Numbered from the stretch's first letter, positions 19,398-30,666 are shown. The stretch: DNA of 64,000 nucleotides from Tieghemostelium lacteum (GCA_001606155.1 LODT01000035.1:548658-612657); one strand, 5' to 3'. The notes: generated by a model from the sequence alone, not told the origin. Translations and numbers: made by a program.

Positions 19398-20783
19398 TTT
19401 ATATATATCCCTCTTACTATTTCTCACACTAAAAAACCAAAAAAAAAAAAAATTTTAAAAAAAGGGTTTTTTCAGTTTTTTTCCACTCATACACATTTTT
19501 TATATATCTCTCTTTATTTTACTATGTATATTTAATCAAAGTAATTATAATATATATTTAAAAAAAATCAATCAATGTTAATATTAATTAATTAATTAAT
19601 TAAGTTGATTTGTTGGAAAAAATTCGATTTTGAAAAAATTCTATCTGAAATTGGTTTGGAATGAAAATCGAGATAAATTTCATGAATTTTAAGATTTTGA
19701 GATTTTTAAAAATCCAAAATTGGAAAAAAGAAATGCAGTTCCGTTCTAATGTTGGAAACTTGAAAAGATAGATTGTATTTTATGCAAACAAAGGAATTTA
19801 TGACTGTTGAGCAATGAGGGTGTACACCAACTTATGTAAAGCAGAAGAAAATGTCAATTCTATCCTGAATGATTTGATTTAATTCTGAACGGTGGTTTTA
19901 AATTAATTACCGTGGGAATTTAACTTCAAGTGGACAGTGAGATTTCGTGGAAATAGTCTGCCGATAGCTTATATTATAGTCTTCAGATTAATTGAAGAGT
20001 CATCAATGTCAATTGCATAAAGAAAGATTTTTTTTTTTTTTCATTCTAATTTTTTTTTTATTGTTGTAACAATTCAGAAGGTCTTTGACAGCACTTTTAA
20101 ATCAAATCACACATTTCTATATTCAGAGATCTTCTTTTTTCATTTCTCAATTTTATTTTTTTTTTAAAATATATATCATATTTTTTTTTTTTTCTTTCGT
20201 CTTCCTCCTTACACATTTAATCTATTTATATATATATCATCTTACATCTTTTTTCTTTCCCAATATCATCACCATCCACATTATTTATATTAAATTTACC
20301 ACTACTATTTTTTTTGTTGTTTTTTTACAGTAATCAAAAAGTTTGGTACATATTTTCACATAAGGTCTTAATTCTGTCCTCCTTATAATCACAAAGGCAT
20401 ACATAAAAAAAAAAAAAGAAGAAATTTAGTCAAAATATCTTAACAGATCAAAAAAAAAAAAAACGTAAGGCAGAAAAACTTCTGCAGATTTCTTCAATTG
20501 AAGGTCCTAAAAAGATTTTTGGAAAAATTTTGTTGACAGCATTAACTGCCAATCACTTTTCAAAAATAGGTTTTAGTGTAGGCTCTAAAAAAGTAATTAT
20601 ACCTCTTTGTTCATTTATTTATTTATATACATCTTTTTTTTTTAATTTTTGAATGTTTTTTTTTTTATAAGTATATTTTTTTTTTTTACCAATGGTCAAA
20701 GAGACATCAGTATACTAATTTATTTTAATTTTTGTTATTTAATTAATAAATTAAAATTTTTAGTTTTAAATATATAGTAAAAA
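19398..20783. other. Long intergenic region with one candidate exon
   Basis: This is a divergent promoter region between the Rac-like gene and the large low-complexity gene at 20784, rich in T/A runs. Most of it shows no coding bias. One frame on the plus strand (about 20407-20650, no ATG) contains KAEKLLQISSIEGPKKIFGK and ILLTALTANHFSKIGFS, which reads like real protein. It is flanked by an AG (CTTAACAG, near 20447) and a good donor GTAATTAT (20593). It may be an internal exon of an unplaced transcript or a relic. The T-rich frame at 20085-20333 is not a gene. Confidence 0.35.
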
Positions 20784-23700
20784 ATGGATAATGGTGTAAA
20801 CAGTAGAAAAAAAAATAAGCCCAACTTTAGTACTCATAATCAGGCTCAAGTTTTTACGTCGGTTTCTCAGACGGATTCTGATTCTGAGATGGAGAATAAT
20901 GAAAAGACATCTGATCCAGAGGACCAATTCCAGACACCAAGTCCTTCCCAATTAATGGATAATAGGGCAAAATATCATCCATATCGCCCAGGACAAATGG
21001 CCCAAGTATACCAATCACAAAAGGTAAATTCAAACCAACAACAAATATACTCTATTCCAAAGTCGACTTCTGTCCAAAAACAAAATTCTCCTCTATCTCT
21101 TTCTCCACCATCTACTCCTGTCTCTTCTACTCTATCTCTAGGCTCCATGGGAAAATTCCCAAGCGACTTGGAGGACAATTTCCATTCCATTTCTAAAACT
21201 ACCACTCTATCCACAAAAAGTCATCACCCTCAACACAAAAACAGCATAAGCTCAATAATTTCAAGAATACCATCACCTCCAACAACAGCATCAACAACAT
21301 CAACAACATTGGCATCGTCAACTACAACACATTCCAGTTCTTCTGTGGATTGTCATAGTGATTTTGAAAACTATAATTTGCAACACGACCTACAGTTAAT
21401 GTCTGTTGAGGTTGGTACCAACAAGTGCATCTACTATCGGAAGATTCTTTTAGTGTTACTTGGCTTGTCCCAAAAGAATATATTCTCCCCACTGCAGTTA
21501 AGTAATTTTCAGTCGTATTGCTATCTTTTGTTGGACCAGAATTACCAGGTACTTTTTGACCAGGCTAGTGGACAGCCATTAAGAAGCAGCCAATCTAAGG
21601 AATTTGAATTGTCAAGTAGCCCAACTCAACCAATACCAAATGCAACATTTGCAAAGTATAGATTGGGATATAAGCCTTCATCTTCCACTACCAGTCGTGT
21701 CTATAATATTCCCTTATTTAATACCCAAATTAAAAATATTATAGAAGACAATCACATTAGCAATGGTAGCCACCAGTCGTTTTATGAAACTAAAACAGCC
21801 ATCCTGGACTCCAAGTGGTACTGGCACTTCCTAAAGGAATCCATCGAACAATATCTTTTCACATGTGATTGTTTCAATACAACTTCAACATCCACTTCTT
21901 TCACTCAATCCTATAATAATAATATTAATAATAATAATAATGTAAATAATAGTAACAATAATAACATCATTTCAAAAACACAACTAAATAACATTGGACA
22001 TTATCCAAAAGTAAATAATAATAATAATAGCGATAGTCAAGAATTGTTAAAAATTCTAAAAAATGTTGTAAAGAATCAAAATGTACTTCAGAATCAATTA
22101 AATTCACACAGTCAGACTTTAAATAATATCCAACAGCAACAACAACATTCACAACAGTTCACTAATATATACAGTCAAGGTAATCCCACCGAAGTAATGA
22201 TTCAACAATATTTTAATAATTTTCAAGCGATAGTTCAACAATATTTTGATAAGCAAAATACCATCTTGTACAAACATCTAGATGGAATTAAACAAATTCT
22301 AACCAACACTTTTCAAAATACAACATCTTCAACTGCTATCGTAAATCCTTCCAGCACATATAAACCACAACAACACGGCATTCAATCACTTTCACAACCT
22401 CATTCAGTTAGACATAAACCTTATAGTCAACCACCATCTTCAACAATGTCGAGTATTGCCAATACCACTTCATTATCATTCCCTGGTAATAAGCCAACTA
22501 CATTTACAAATGCAACAGTAACAACAACAACAACAACAACACCAACAATAACAACAGCAAATATAACAACATCACAAACCAACAGTAACAATTCTAATAA
22601 TAACAATAATAATAACAACCGATCATTTATACCAATATCAAGCTTTCTCCAAGATGAACCTGAACTTATTGAAGCTGCCAATAGTAATACCGGTAATCTA
22701 AATAGCATGAATCTTGATAGTTATGTATATTCACAATCTTCTATAGTTAGAAGCACACATGATTCACAAGATAGTTCATTTATACAATCATCAAATATCA
22801 ACCTAAACAATAGTAATAATAACAATACAACATCTTCACTTGTAAGTGGTAACCATTCAAGTAGCAGTGGTTCACCACCTTCAACTCCAAATTACTATAG
22901 ATCCAATTCTCCATTTGGTGACACTGATCCAGAATATTCAAGATCTTCTAATATTCAAGTTATTCAACCTAAACACAGCAGTTCCAATAACAACAACAAC
23001 AACAACAATAACAACAACGCACAAATTATCAACGTTAACAAGCATCACATTGTTAACGATGATATCAATAGTTCATATCCACATTCACAGTTGATACTTT
23101 CAAGTAACAATAGTAGTTCAAGTAATAATAATAATAATAACAATTTTGTTAGTAGTGGTGACAATAATAAGTTTATTGATCTTACCATACCATTTGATGG
23201 AGACCTTAAAAGAAGAGACAGAGACAGAAAAAGAATTTCAAATTTTAAAGATACACTCTTTAAGATTATTGACGATGATATATACCAGACAAAGAAAAAA
23301 GTTTATTTCACCATGGTGGCTGATTTTAACAAATACTACAGTACTTATTGTCCTACAACCAGATTGGTTCGTATCGACGATGATTTCCCACAAACTGCTA
23401 GTCAAGTTGATGAATATATGAAAAGACATAATCTCTCTTCAAAGAAAAGAGATGATAAAAAGAACAAAAATAACAGAGAGTTGGCAACTAATGCAACCAT
23501 TTTAGCCAAACAAAAGTATTTTAGTGGAAGTCAGATACCAATACTAAGCCTTCCACCTGCAAATGCAAGCTTTTCATCATCATCAACACCCACACATACC
23601 TCCCCCTCCTCCATTTCTATTACAAACAGTCCTTCACCTAATAGTCCAGTTATTCAAAATAATAACTTTACTACCTCGAACAGTCAACAACAACAGCAAC

Positions 23701-23858
23701 AACATCAACAACAACAGAATAACACAAGTCCACAACCAATTAATGCTAACAATACAACCATAAATAATAACAATACTAACAATACAAATAACAATAGTCA
23801 AAATAACAATAGTCAAAATAACAATTCTGGTTCGAGTAAAGTAGTTCCGCTGTTATAA
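20784..23858 (+). CDS. Large Asn/Ser/Thr/Gln-rich protein, unknown
   Basis: A 1024-residue single-exon gene, mostly disordered homopeptide tracts. Two parts look conserved or folded. The first is about 190-365 (LMSVEVGTNKCIYYRKILLV, QSYCYLLLDQNYQVLFDQAS, ILDSKWYWHFLKESIEQYL). The second is a C-terminal block at about 815-905 (RDRDRKRISNFKDTLFKIID, KKVYFTMVADFNKYYSTYC, SQVDEYMKRHNLSSKKRDD). The basic KKRDDKKNKNN segment could be a nuclear signal. The overall build, small folded blocks in Q/N-rich sequence with SP/TP motifs, resembles dictyostelid transcriptional or signalling regulators, but I see no known DNA-binding or catalytic motif. The start is the first ATG in an AAAAATGG context. Confidence 0.7.
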   Translation: MDNGVNSRKKNKPNFSTHNQAQVFTSVSQTDSDSEMENNEKTSDPEDQFQTPSPSQLMDNRAKYHPYRPGQMAQVYQSQKVNSNQQQIYSIPKSTSVQKQNSPLSLSPPSTPVSSTLSLGSMGKFPSDLEDNFHSISKTTTLSTKSHHPQHKNSISSIISRIPSPPTTASTTSTTLASSTTTHSSSSVDCHSDFENYNLQHDLQLMSVEVGTNKCIYYRKILLVLLGLSQKNIFSPLQLSNFQSYCYLLLDQNYQVLFDQASGQPLRSSQSKEFELSSSPTQPIPNATFAKYRLGYKPSSSTTSRVYNIPLFNTQIKNIIEDNHISNGSHQSFYETKTAILDSKWYWHFLKESIEQYLFTCDCFNTTSTSTSFTQSYNNNINNNNNVNNSNNNNIISKTQLNNIGHYPKVNNNNNSDSQELLKILKNVVKNQNVLQNQLNSHSQTLNNIQQQQQHSQQFTNIYSQGNPTEVMIQQYFNNFQAIVQQYFDKQNTILYKHLDGIKQILTNTFQNTTSSTAIVNPSSTYKPQQHGIQSLSQPHSVRHKPYSQPPSSTMSSIANTTSLSFPGNKPTTFTNATVTTTTTTTPTITTANITTSQTNSNNSNNNNNNNNRSFIPISSFLQDEPELIEAANSNTGNLNSMNLDSYVYSQSSIVRSTHDSQDSSFIQSSNINLNNSNNNNTTSSLVSGNHSSSSGSPPSTPNYYRSNSPFGDTDPEYSRSSNIQVIQPKHSSSNNNNNNNNNNNAQIINVNKHHIVNDDINSSYPHSQLILSSNNSSSSNNNNNNNFVSSGDNNKFIDLTIPFDGDLKRRDRDRKRISNFKDTLFKIIDDDIYQTKKKVYFTMVADFNKYYSTYCPTTRLVRIDDDFPQTASQVDEYMKRHNLSSKKRDDKKNKNNRELATNATILAKQKYFSGSQIPILSLPPANASFSSSSTPTHTSPSSISITNSPSPNSPVIQNNNFTTSNSQQQQQQHQQQQNNTSPQPINANNTTINNNNTNNTNNNSQNNNSQNNNSGSSKVVPLL

Positions 23859-24663
23859 TAAAAATTGATATATATACTAAAAAAAAAAACTCGCATGACC
23901 TATTTTATCCTTTTATCTTTTTTTTTTAAGTAAAAATTAACTCAAATGAAGTTCCTTTCATTCTTTATAATTTCATTAACCCAATTTTCCATGGATTTTA
24001 TATTTTATATTTGTTTTAATGTATTGTTTAGATACTAAAGTTATTATATTTTGTGGTTTTGTAAATAATGATGCACCCAGGGTTGAAATTCAAAATATCT
24101 ATTAAAAAAATTATGTATTTTTCATTCAAGTATTTAGGATATTAGGCCCCACAACAAGAAATCCTTGATATCTATGAATTGAAAGACAACTCAATACCAA
24201 AATTAATGAAGATACATACATTTCTAAAATCATCAGTACACAATGATAATAGAAAGGATACATCAAGTTAGATAAGAAAAGGTATTGGATTATATTTTAT
24301 TGTTTAAAAACATTAATGATGTCACATTGGATACAATATATGAAGAACTATCAATCACCTACCCACAATTGTATTATCACACAAGGAAAAATACATAACT
24401 TAGGGTTGCTAAAGCATTAGATAAAGCAGTAGTAGAGTAGGTAAATCAAAGACGTAAGTGAAAGAGATACACTCACCAATTTAAATATTTTATAAAATAA
24501 AGAGTGGAGAAAGGCCAATTTTCTACAAAATCAATAACTATATTAATTTTTAATATTCATAAGAAAAATAATGTAATTAAATACATCAAATATCTCTATT
24601 CTTGATAAATTACCTATTTTTTTTTTAATTATCCAAGTTTTTTTTTGATTAGAAATATTGTTA
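23859..24663. other. Gap containing a gene relic
   Basis: Downstream of the long low-complexity gene the DNA is noncoding to about 24125. It then holds the protein-like relic listed separately (24130-24450), then A/T-rich promoter-like sequence up to the F-box-type gene. Confidence 0.5.
24130..24450 (+). pseudogene. Interrupted coding relic, family unknown
   Basis: The plus strand has two adjacent protein-like stretches. One contains APQQEILDIYELKDNSIPKL then MKIHTFLKSSVHNDN. The other contains LFKNINDVTLDTIYEELSIT then YPQLYYHTRKNT and, just after, LRVAKALDKAVVE. Amino-acid composition is balanced, unlike chance frames in this DNA. There is no start codon, and about two or three interruptions, so it is a remnant of a longer gene. 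I cannot assign a family; a mobile-element origin is possible but not shown. Confidence 0.45.
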
Positions 24664-26229
24664 ATGACAACTTTAATAAGACTACCCAACTATTTAATAA
24701 TCAATATATTAAATATATTATCTTCTTATACTCAATTTAAATTAAATTTATTCAGTTTAATTGAAAAGATATCTTTGGTGTCTAGGGAATGGAAGGATTC
24801 ATTATTAACAAAAGTTAACTTTGAATTTGGAATGCTTTCAGATAGAGGTAGTTTTCAATTCATTAGAAGTTTGTTAGATAGAGGGTTAACTAGAATATCT
24901 ATAAGTATATCTGGAAAGAGAGGTTTAGTAGATGATGCTATTCATCTTTTAAATCATCCAAAAATTAGTGAGATTACTATTGGAACTCTACATTTGTATA
25001 CAATGACAAAGGATACACAACTAAATCTGGAGAATAATTTAAAACCTTTAAGAGCCTTTGAATTTCATGAAACACCAGATCAAATGGATTTATTATGGGA
25101 TCGACTTAAATTGAATAGATCATTCAATCTGATTGATACACTTTGTATGTCTTTAGATTTGAATATTTTGAAATATTTTAAAAATATCCAGAATATACAT
25201 TTTCATCAACAGAGAATTGAAATAGCTACTATTCTTAAACTGGTTCAAGAAATTAACCCTAAATCACTGAAACTTCATTCTACCCCATATGGATATGGAC
25301 AAGAAACCTATCACGAGCTTTTTAAATGGATTCTTGAAAGTGATAGAATAGAGACATTTATAGTTAACAATCAATATGTTAGTGTTAATCGTGCTGACTA
25401 TTTGGCAATGATAAATCATCCTACCCTCACTACTTTCCATGCTAGCTATATCAATGGAAGCACACCAGTGTCAGTACCCATCAGAAACAGTAGATTGAGA
25501 GAATATATTGATTTTAATGGAGATAATAAAATTATAGAATCATGGGAATGTCTGTCTAATCTAAGGTCAATTAAAATGATAAACTTAACTGAAACTACAA
25601 TGCAATGTATATCTAAATTTCACTACAAGAACCTACAGAAAATATATATAGATAATTCCATTGAAGATATATTTATATTGTGTAAACTAGTTGAACAAAA
25701 TCTATCGTTTCACACATTGCACATCTATGACAATAAGAAGAGGATCAATTCGAAGCTATTCATGAAAAGTTTAAAGTCTAATAATACATTGAGATCTCTA
25801 ATAGTACATTATGGAGATCCTGAGTTCTATAGAGATATACTTAAACTTGAACATCCAACTATAAAAAAGTTTAAAATTCAGACAACATCTCAAAACATTC
25901 AATATTTTGAACAAGATATCATCAACAACAAAACTATCACACAATTAGATATTCAGACTAAAAACATGGAATTCAATGGAAGCTTTAAATCCTTGTTAAA
26001 TATAATCAATAATAACAAAACTCTAAATGTTATTGGTTTTCCAGCACCTCTTCAACATCAGAAATTAGATAATGATGAAGTACAGCTTTTAGACACTGCA
26101 CTCTCAAATTCACCACAGCTGCTTTCCCTTCGTATTGCAGGATACAATCAAACTCGTTATAATGCAGCACTTAAACATCCAGTGTTATACAAAAGAATGG
26201 TTAACTGTCGGGAATCAAAAAGCATATAA
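24664..26229 (+). CDS. F-box/leucine-rich-type dictyostelid protein
   Basis: A 521-residue gene from the ATG at 24664 (MTTLIRLPNYLIINILNILS). The N-terminus has the F-box pattern LPxYLIxxILxxL followed by KISLVSREWKDSLL (the LVSxxW helix). The rest consists of irregular leucine-rich repeats of about 25-30 residues (ISEITIGTLHLYTM, LRSIKMINLTETTMQCIS, LQKIYIDNSIEDIFILCK, ITQLDIQTKNMEFN). Such proteins form a large lineage-expanded family in dictyostelids and are thought to be SCF ubiquitin-ligase receptors; substrate unknown. It has no intron and no break. It sits next to gene relics, which fits a fast-evolving neighbourhood. Confidence 0.75.
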   Translation: MTTLIRLPNYLIINILNILSSYTQFKLNLFSLIEKISLVSREWKDSLLTKVNFEFGMLSDRGSFQFIRSLLDRGLTRISISISGKRGLVDDAIHLLNHPKISEITIGTLHLYTMTKDTQLNLENNLKPLRAFEFHETPDQMDLLWDRLKLNRSFNLIDTLCMSLDLNILKYFKNIQNIHFHQQRIEIATILKLVQEINPKSLKLHSTPYGYGQETYHELFKWILESDRIETFIVNNQYVSVNRADYLAMINHPTLTTFHASYINGSTPVSVPIRNSRLREYIDFNGDNKIIESWECLSNLRSIKMINLTETTMQCISKFHYKNLQKIYIDNSIEDIFILCKLVEQNLSFHTLHIYDNKKRINSKLFMKSLKSNNTLRSLIVHYGDPEFYRDILKLEHPTIKKFKIQTTSQNIQYFEQDIINNKTITQLDIQTKNMEFNGSFKSLLNIINNNKTLNVIGFPAPLQHQKLDNDEVQLLDTALSNSPQLLSLRIAGYNQTRYNAALKHPVLYKRMVNCRESKSI

Positions 26230-26456
26230 TATTGAAAAAATTAAAGAAAAAAATATAGAAAAAAGGAAAAATATATTTTTAATATATTAACTGATTTAAC
26301 TATTATAAAGATGGAAGATTTAAATCTTATAGTGGAAAAAAAGGTTTTTGTTGTTTTAGGTTTTCAGGTGACATTTGCATTTTTCTTTTTTATCTTTAAA
26401 ACAAATTTATTTCTTATTTTGGTTCTACATTTCAATTACTTTTGTTTTTTTTCAAC

Positions 26457-28853
26457 ATGAGTACAAATATACAATCAACAAATTTTGATAACGATATACC
26501 AAAAGAACATTGGAACAGTGAATCAGTTCAAAAATGGTGTCAGGTAATAGGAATACCTGAATCTGATATTCAACATATTCGTGATAATAAAATTGCAGGG
26601 AGTTGGTTAGTTCTAAAAAAAGACAATTTAGAGGAAGAGTTAAAAGAAATTCAAGTTTCTGCTAATTCAGCTTTTGAAATATATTTAAAGTTCAACCCTA
26701 ACCTCACCAGTACTGGTATGTAAACTAAACACTTATCACTAATCTAAACCTTTTATACATTGATACTAAATAGGATTGAGGTACTAATTCTTTATTTCAA
26801 ATAGGTCTTGAAAATGATGATATTATAACACCACCATTTACATACTCAATCCACACTTTATTATTAGAAAAGGGATAGATACAGATATAGTTAACTTTTT
26901 TGAATATAATATCAAAGGATTTGGAAGTTTACAGAAAACAATGCATTTTTTTCTTTACATTATCAATGGCAGCGGTTTAGGGAAGTCTTGGACAGGATTT
27001 TATGCATGTAACCGACTTAGATTACAGTTTCCAAATGATTTAACATATTCAATATGCATTGACTTCTCCAATGGTTCTAGGTATGTGATAGATCTTATAA
27101 TACCAATAAAACAAACGACTAACACCAATCTAGATATATAGATATTGATTCTCATCTTGATATTGAAGTGTCATTTGGGTTGAGGGTTGCTTCATGTTTT
27201 CTTAACGTCCCTTGGTTATCTTTATACGAGAAATATAAAAATTCATTGAGTAACCTCAAATTCAACAATGTTATGGAATGGTTTTCTAAACAATATAGGA
27301 GGATCTCGAATAATCAAGGTCAGATATTTTTTGGCATCCATCTTGATGAAATTCAACTCAACTCTACATTTTCTCAGAAAATTCTTCATATCATAGCATC
27401 ATTCATGTGTAGAACTGTCGAGAAAGAAATTTCAGATTCAAGTAGATTTAACATTGTTGTTTTCCCAATTCTCACAGGCACTTCTTCAAAAAATCTTCGA
27501 ATGGCTATAACAGACCACGGGTCTTTATATATTGATTTGCGTCCCTTCACTTTGAAAGAGAGTTTTAAATTTTTGAATAGCAATATTCCTAATTTTAATT
27601 GCGAGGATCAAAACAAGAGATTCCAAAGAACTGTTATGAGTATGGGTGGGATCCCACGTTTGCTTGAAAGATTTGCCCAATACATAAAATCTGAAGTAAA
27701 CATAAAATTTCTAGACCACATTATCACCAGTACCAAGACAGAAATTTCATGTATATATCAGATTGGTGAATTCTGGATGCAAACCTGTCAGACTATAAAA
27801 AACGTCAAAATGATAATTGCTATGTCAATATCAGGAAAATTAGTAGATTTAACCACTAAACTTCCTGACAATGAACTAGAAATTGAAGATGTGGTAAAAG
27901 GAGGCATAATATTTCTCAAAAAATCTCCTTATGGTTACTACATCACCTATCCTCTACTCATCCTTGAAATATTAAATGAATGTTTTAATTTTACTACCCT
28001 CAATTTAATGGAGCCTCTTTCCCCGGACTGGAGTTGGAATAAGTTTGTGGAATTTGAAGCAGAGTTCGAGAGATTAAAGAATAATTCATATGTAACATCT
28101 GGTTAAGATACCATTGAGATTTCAGAATATTACGGAGTTTTTGATTGTAAGCACCATCTAGATTCAAAGGAATTTAAAATGACTGAATTTAAGAATGTAA
28201 AAATAGAGAATCATCAATTCCTAAAGAAAGACTTGAATTCAAATGCGCTTGAAACAATATCAGGGAAAGATTTATTTAATAACTCGTTTATATGTGCAGC
28301 TGGAAATCCCTCTGTTTACACAAGAGTTTTCAGAAAGCCAGTAGCATCAGATACCAACAAAAAACCATGGATGTTTGCAAAACAACTCAAACACACCCTA
28401 AGCCAAAAAGATCAAGAGATTAGTTATGATTATATTGAAAGCCAATATATCGATTTTAAATCTAGAATAGAATCTTTGAGAGAGAAATATAGAATAGTGT
28501 ATATTTTTTTCACAAACAAACTAGTTAATCAGGATGTCATAAAAAAGTTCTACAAAAAACATATTAGTAAGTAGTTAATATTTGAATTTAATATAAATTT
28601 ATTAACATAAACCTATTTAGGAGCTATAATTATACACAGAGGTAATATGGATAACTATCTACAAACTCCATTTTCTTTACTTTCATTATTTGATGAAGAA
28701 ATGGAAGTTGATCAGATAGAGGAAGATGAAGAAGATGAAGAAGATGAAGATGAAGATGAAGATATGGAAGTTGATCAGATAGAAGAAGAAGAAGAAGAAG
28801 ACGAAGAAGAGGATGAAGAAGAGGATGAAGACATGGATCAATTAAATGATTAA
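26457..28853 (+). pseudogene. Crinkler/RHS-like gene (SAM, P-loop NTPase, nuclease-like), broken
   Basis: The parts in order are as follows. A SAM-like domain with EHWNSESVQKWCQVIGIPES (about 26510-26700). A P-loop NTPase with Walker A GSGLGKSW (about 26965) and Walker B IFFGIHLDEIQ (about 27330), followed by a sensor-like region FNIVVFPILTGTSSKNLRM. A C-terminal block resembling the end of Crinkler effectors (IYIFFTNKLVNQD, IIIHRGNMDNYLQTPFSLL). A Glu/Asp tail (about 28690-28840). The build matches eukaryotic Crinkler/RHS-type proteins. The copy looks broken, with about two interruptions, and spliceosomal introns are also apparent. Codon use still looks coding, so decay seems recent. Function of this copy is unlikely. 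Confidence 0.55.
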
Positions 28854-29167
28854 TCTAAACGAAATCAATGATGAACAATCAAACCAATAAAGATAAAATT
28901 AATTTCAAAATATAGAAAAAATATATTATTTTAATTAACTTAAGTTTTTTAACCTATTTTTATAATATTACATATAAGATTTATTGAAACATTCATTGAG
29001 GAAAGTGTAAAGCGAATTTTCCGTCCTGATCCAAAAAAGACCGTTTTTGCCCTGGTTTTTTTACTGTTTATGGTTTATTTACATGCGTAAGTGATATACA
29101 TCAGGTTATAATAAAAAGTTGACATGATCATTGTCAATATATTCAAAAGTACTATATACAAAATTGA
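28854..29167. other. Intergenic stretch, nothing recognised
   Basis: A tail-to-tail gap between the broken Crinkler-like gene and the RING gene. A slightly G/C-richer patch near 29005-29060 has no open frame or obvious fold that I can identify. Confidence 0.4.
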
Positions 29168-30419
29168 TTATTCTAAATTATTATTATTACTACTATTGCC
29201 ATTAATTGTAACATTTAAATCAATTTTTAAAAGAGCTCTAATAGGTGATCTACAAATTGGACATTTAATTGAAACTTTTCTAAGTATTTCTGCACATTTA
29301 TTGCATAAACAAAAATGTCTACAAGGAATTGCTAACACTTCTTTTGGATCATTTAAACAGGCTACACATTCTTTGGAATCCTCTGATGCCAGGGATTCAA
29401 TACCATAAATATCATGAACTATGTAAACCTTTGAAGATAACTATAATAGAAGTTGGTTAGAAAATGTTGAATGAATAAAACGCCTATAGTGAGTATATAC
29501 ACACAAATGTTTTTTGTTTCAGAGGTTTAATTGCCAATGTTTTATCGTTACATTGTAAGAGAGTTAAAAATGTCAATTGTGCTTTTAGTATCTTTTCTTG
29601 AGTGTTTTGTGACTTTTCCAAAGTTAAAAATGATTTTGGTTGCTTTTCCTCTTGCTCTTGTTGTTGGCTTAAACTGTCCTCAAAAGTGACGGTTTTCAAG
29701 GAGATAACAACTGGATAGATGGACTTATCGATATTAAATGTTAAGATATCATTTTCAGAATATCTTGATAAATCAATATGTTCATCTGTTGGTACTTGGA
29801 ATTGTTGAGATAGACCTTTTGGGAATCTATATGGTCCTAAATGTAGATGTGAAGAGAGTCTCTTGCTTATCGATTGATCATCCTCTGTACATCCCAAATA
29901 GATATCTATTATACATTCTTCCTCAGAATCAAAGGAAAACTTTAAATTATAAATACCCTCTAAATAAGTTGATGAGGAACTTGTAGTTGTTGTAGTTGTT
30001 GTAGTTGTAGTTTGTTCATCTTTCTCTTCATTAGAATCACTAATACCACTACTTTCGGTAGCATCAATAATAGTATCATTATTAACTTGTTTTTCTTCTA
30101 ATATTGGATAGGATTCAGAGTTTGTTGCATTAGAAGAAAATGTAATATTATTGTTGGTTGTATCTTGAATAGTAGGTTTATCAAGTCTTTCAAATCTTAT
30201 AGTTTCTCTGTGAATATTAATTAAACTCTTAACAACTTCTGTTGAGTATATCTGTGGTAATAAAGAGGATATCGAAGATAGTGAAATATCATCTTGTGAG
30301 GTTGCATTCGATAATTCACCACCTCTTTCTAAATCCTCATTATTATTTTCTACAGCACCTGTATTTTGTGTATTTTGATCCTCTAAATCATTATTTGGTC
30401 TAGACAATGTTATTCCCAT
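29168..30419 (-). CDS. MGRN1/LUL-type RING E3 ubiquitin ligase (two exons)
   Basis: Exon 1 (29505-30419) codes 305 residues. After an intron of 64 bp, exon 2 (29168-29440) codes YIVHDIYGIES and a C-terminal RING: CVACLNDPKEVLAIPCRHF, CLCNKCAEILRK, CPICRSPIRALL. This C3HC4 finger plus the preceding IYGIE segment and a beta-rich MGRN1-type substrate domain (LKFSFDSEEECIIDIYLGC, YPVVISLKTVTFED) is diagnostic of the mahogunin/RNF157/plant LUL group. The protein begins MGITLS, a good N-myristoylation site (Gly2, Ser6), so membrane attachment is likely, as for plant LUL ligases. Ser/Asn/Glu-rich linkers lie between domains. Total length 395 residues. The phase-compatible donor is GTGTGT, slightly unusual. 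Confidence 0.85.
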
Positions 30420-30666
30420 ATTTCCCCAACTTGCAAGTTATTGTTTTATAAAAATTAAAAAAAAAAAAATTCAATATGACTTGTTGTGTTTTGTAGTTAA
30501 AAAATCAGTAGTCACAATTTCTAAAAGAATATTCTTTATTTATTGATTACACTCTAAGTAATCAAATAATTTCCATTGAAATGATTTTTTTTTATAATAA
30601 ATAAATAAATAGCATTTATACAAGATTAATAATTCCCACAATTTTTTACTATGGAAGGTAATAATA

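Noticed and set aside
20085-20333. 82-codon Phe/Ile-rich frame that looks like a membrane protein
   Set aside because: It arises from T-rich intergenic DNA and the composition alone explains the hydrophobicity.
28096-28135. A very short in-phase intron within the Crinkler-like gene
   Set aside because: It would be about 24 bases, far below the minimum for a spliceosomal intron, so it was not used to support an intact gene.
29124-29408. 94-codon plus-strand frame with a Cys-less, Leu-rich product
   Set aside because: It is antisense to the RING exon; the minus strand reads a perfect C3HC4 RING finger in phase with exon 1.
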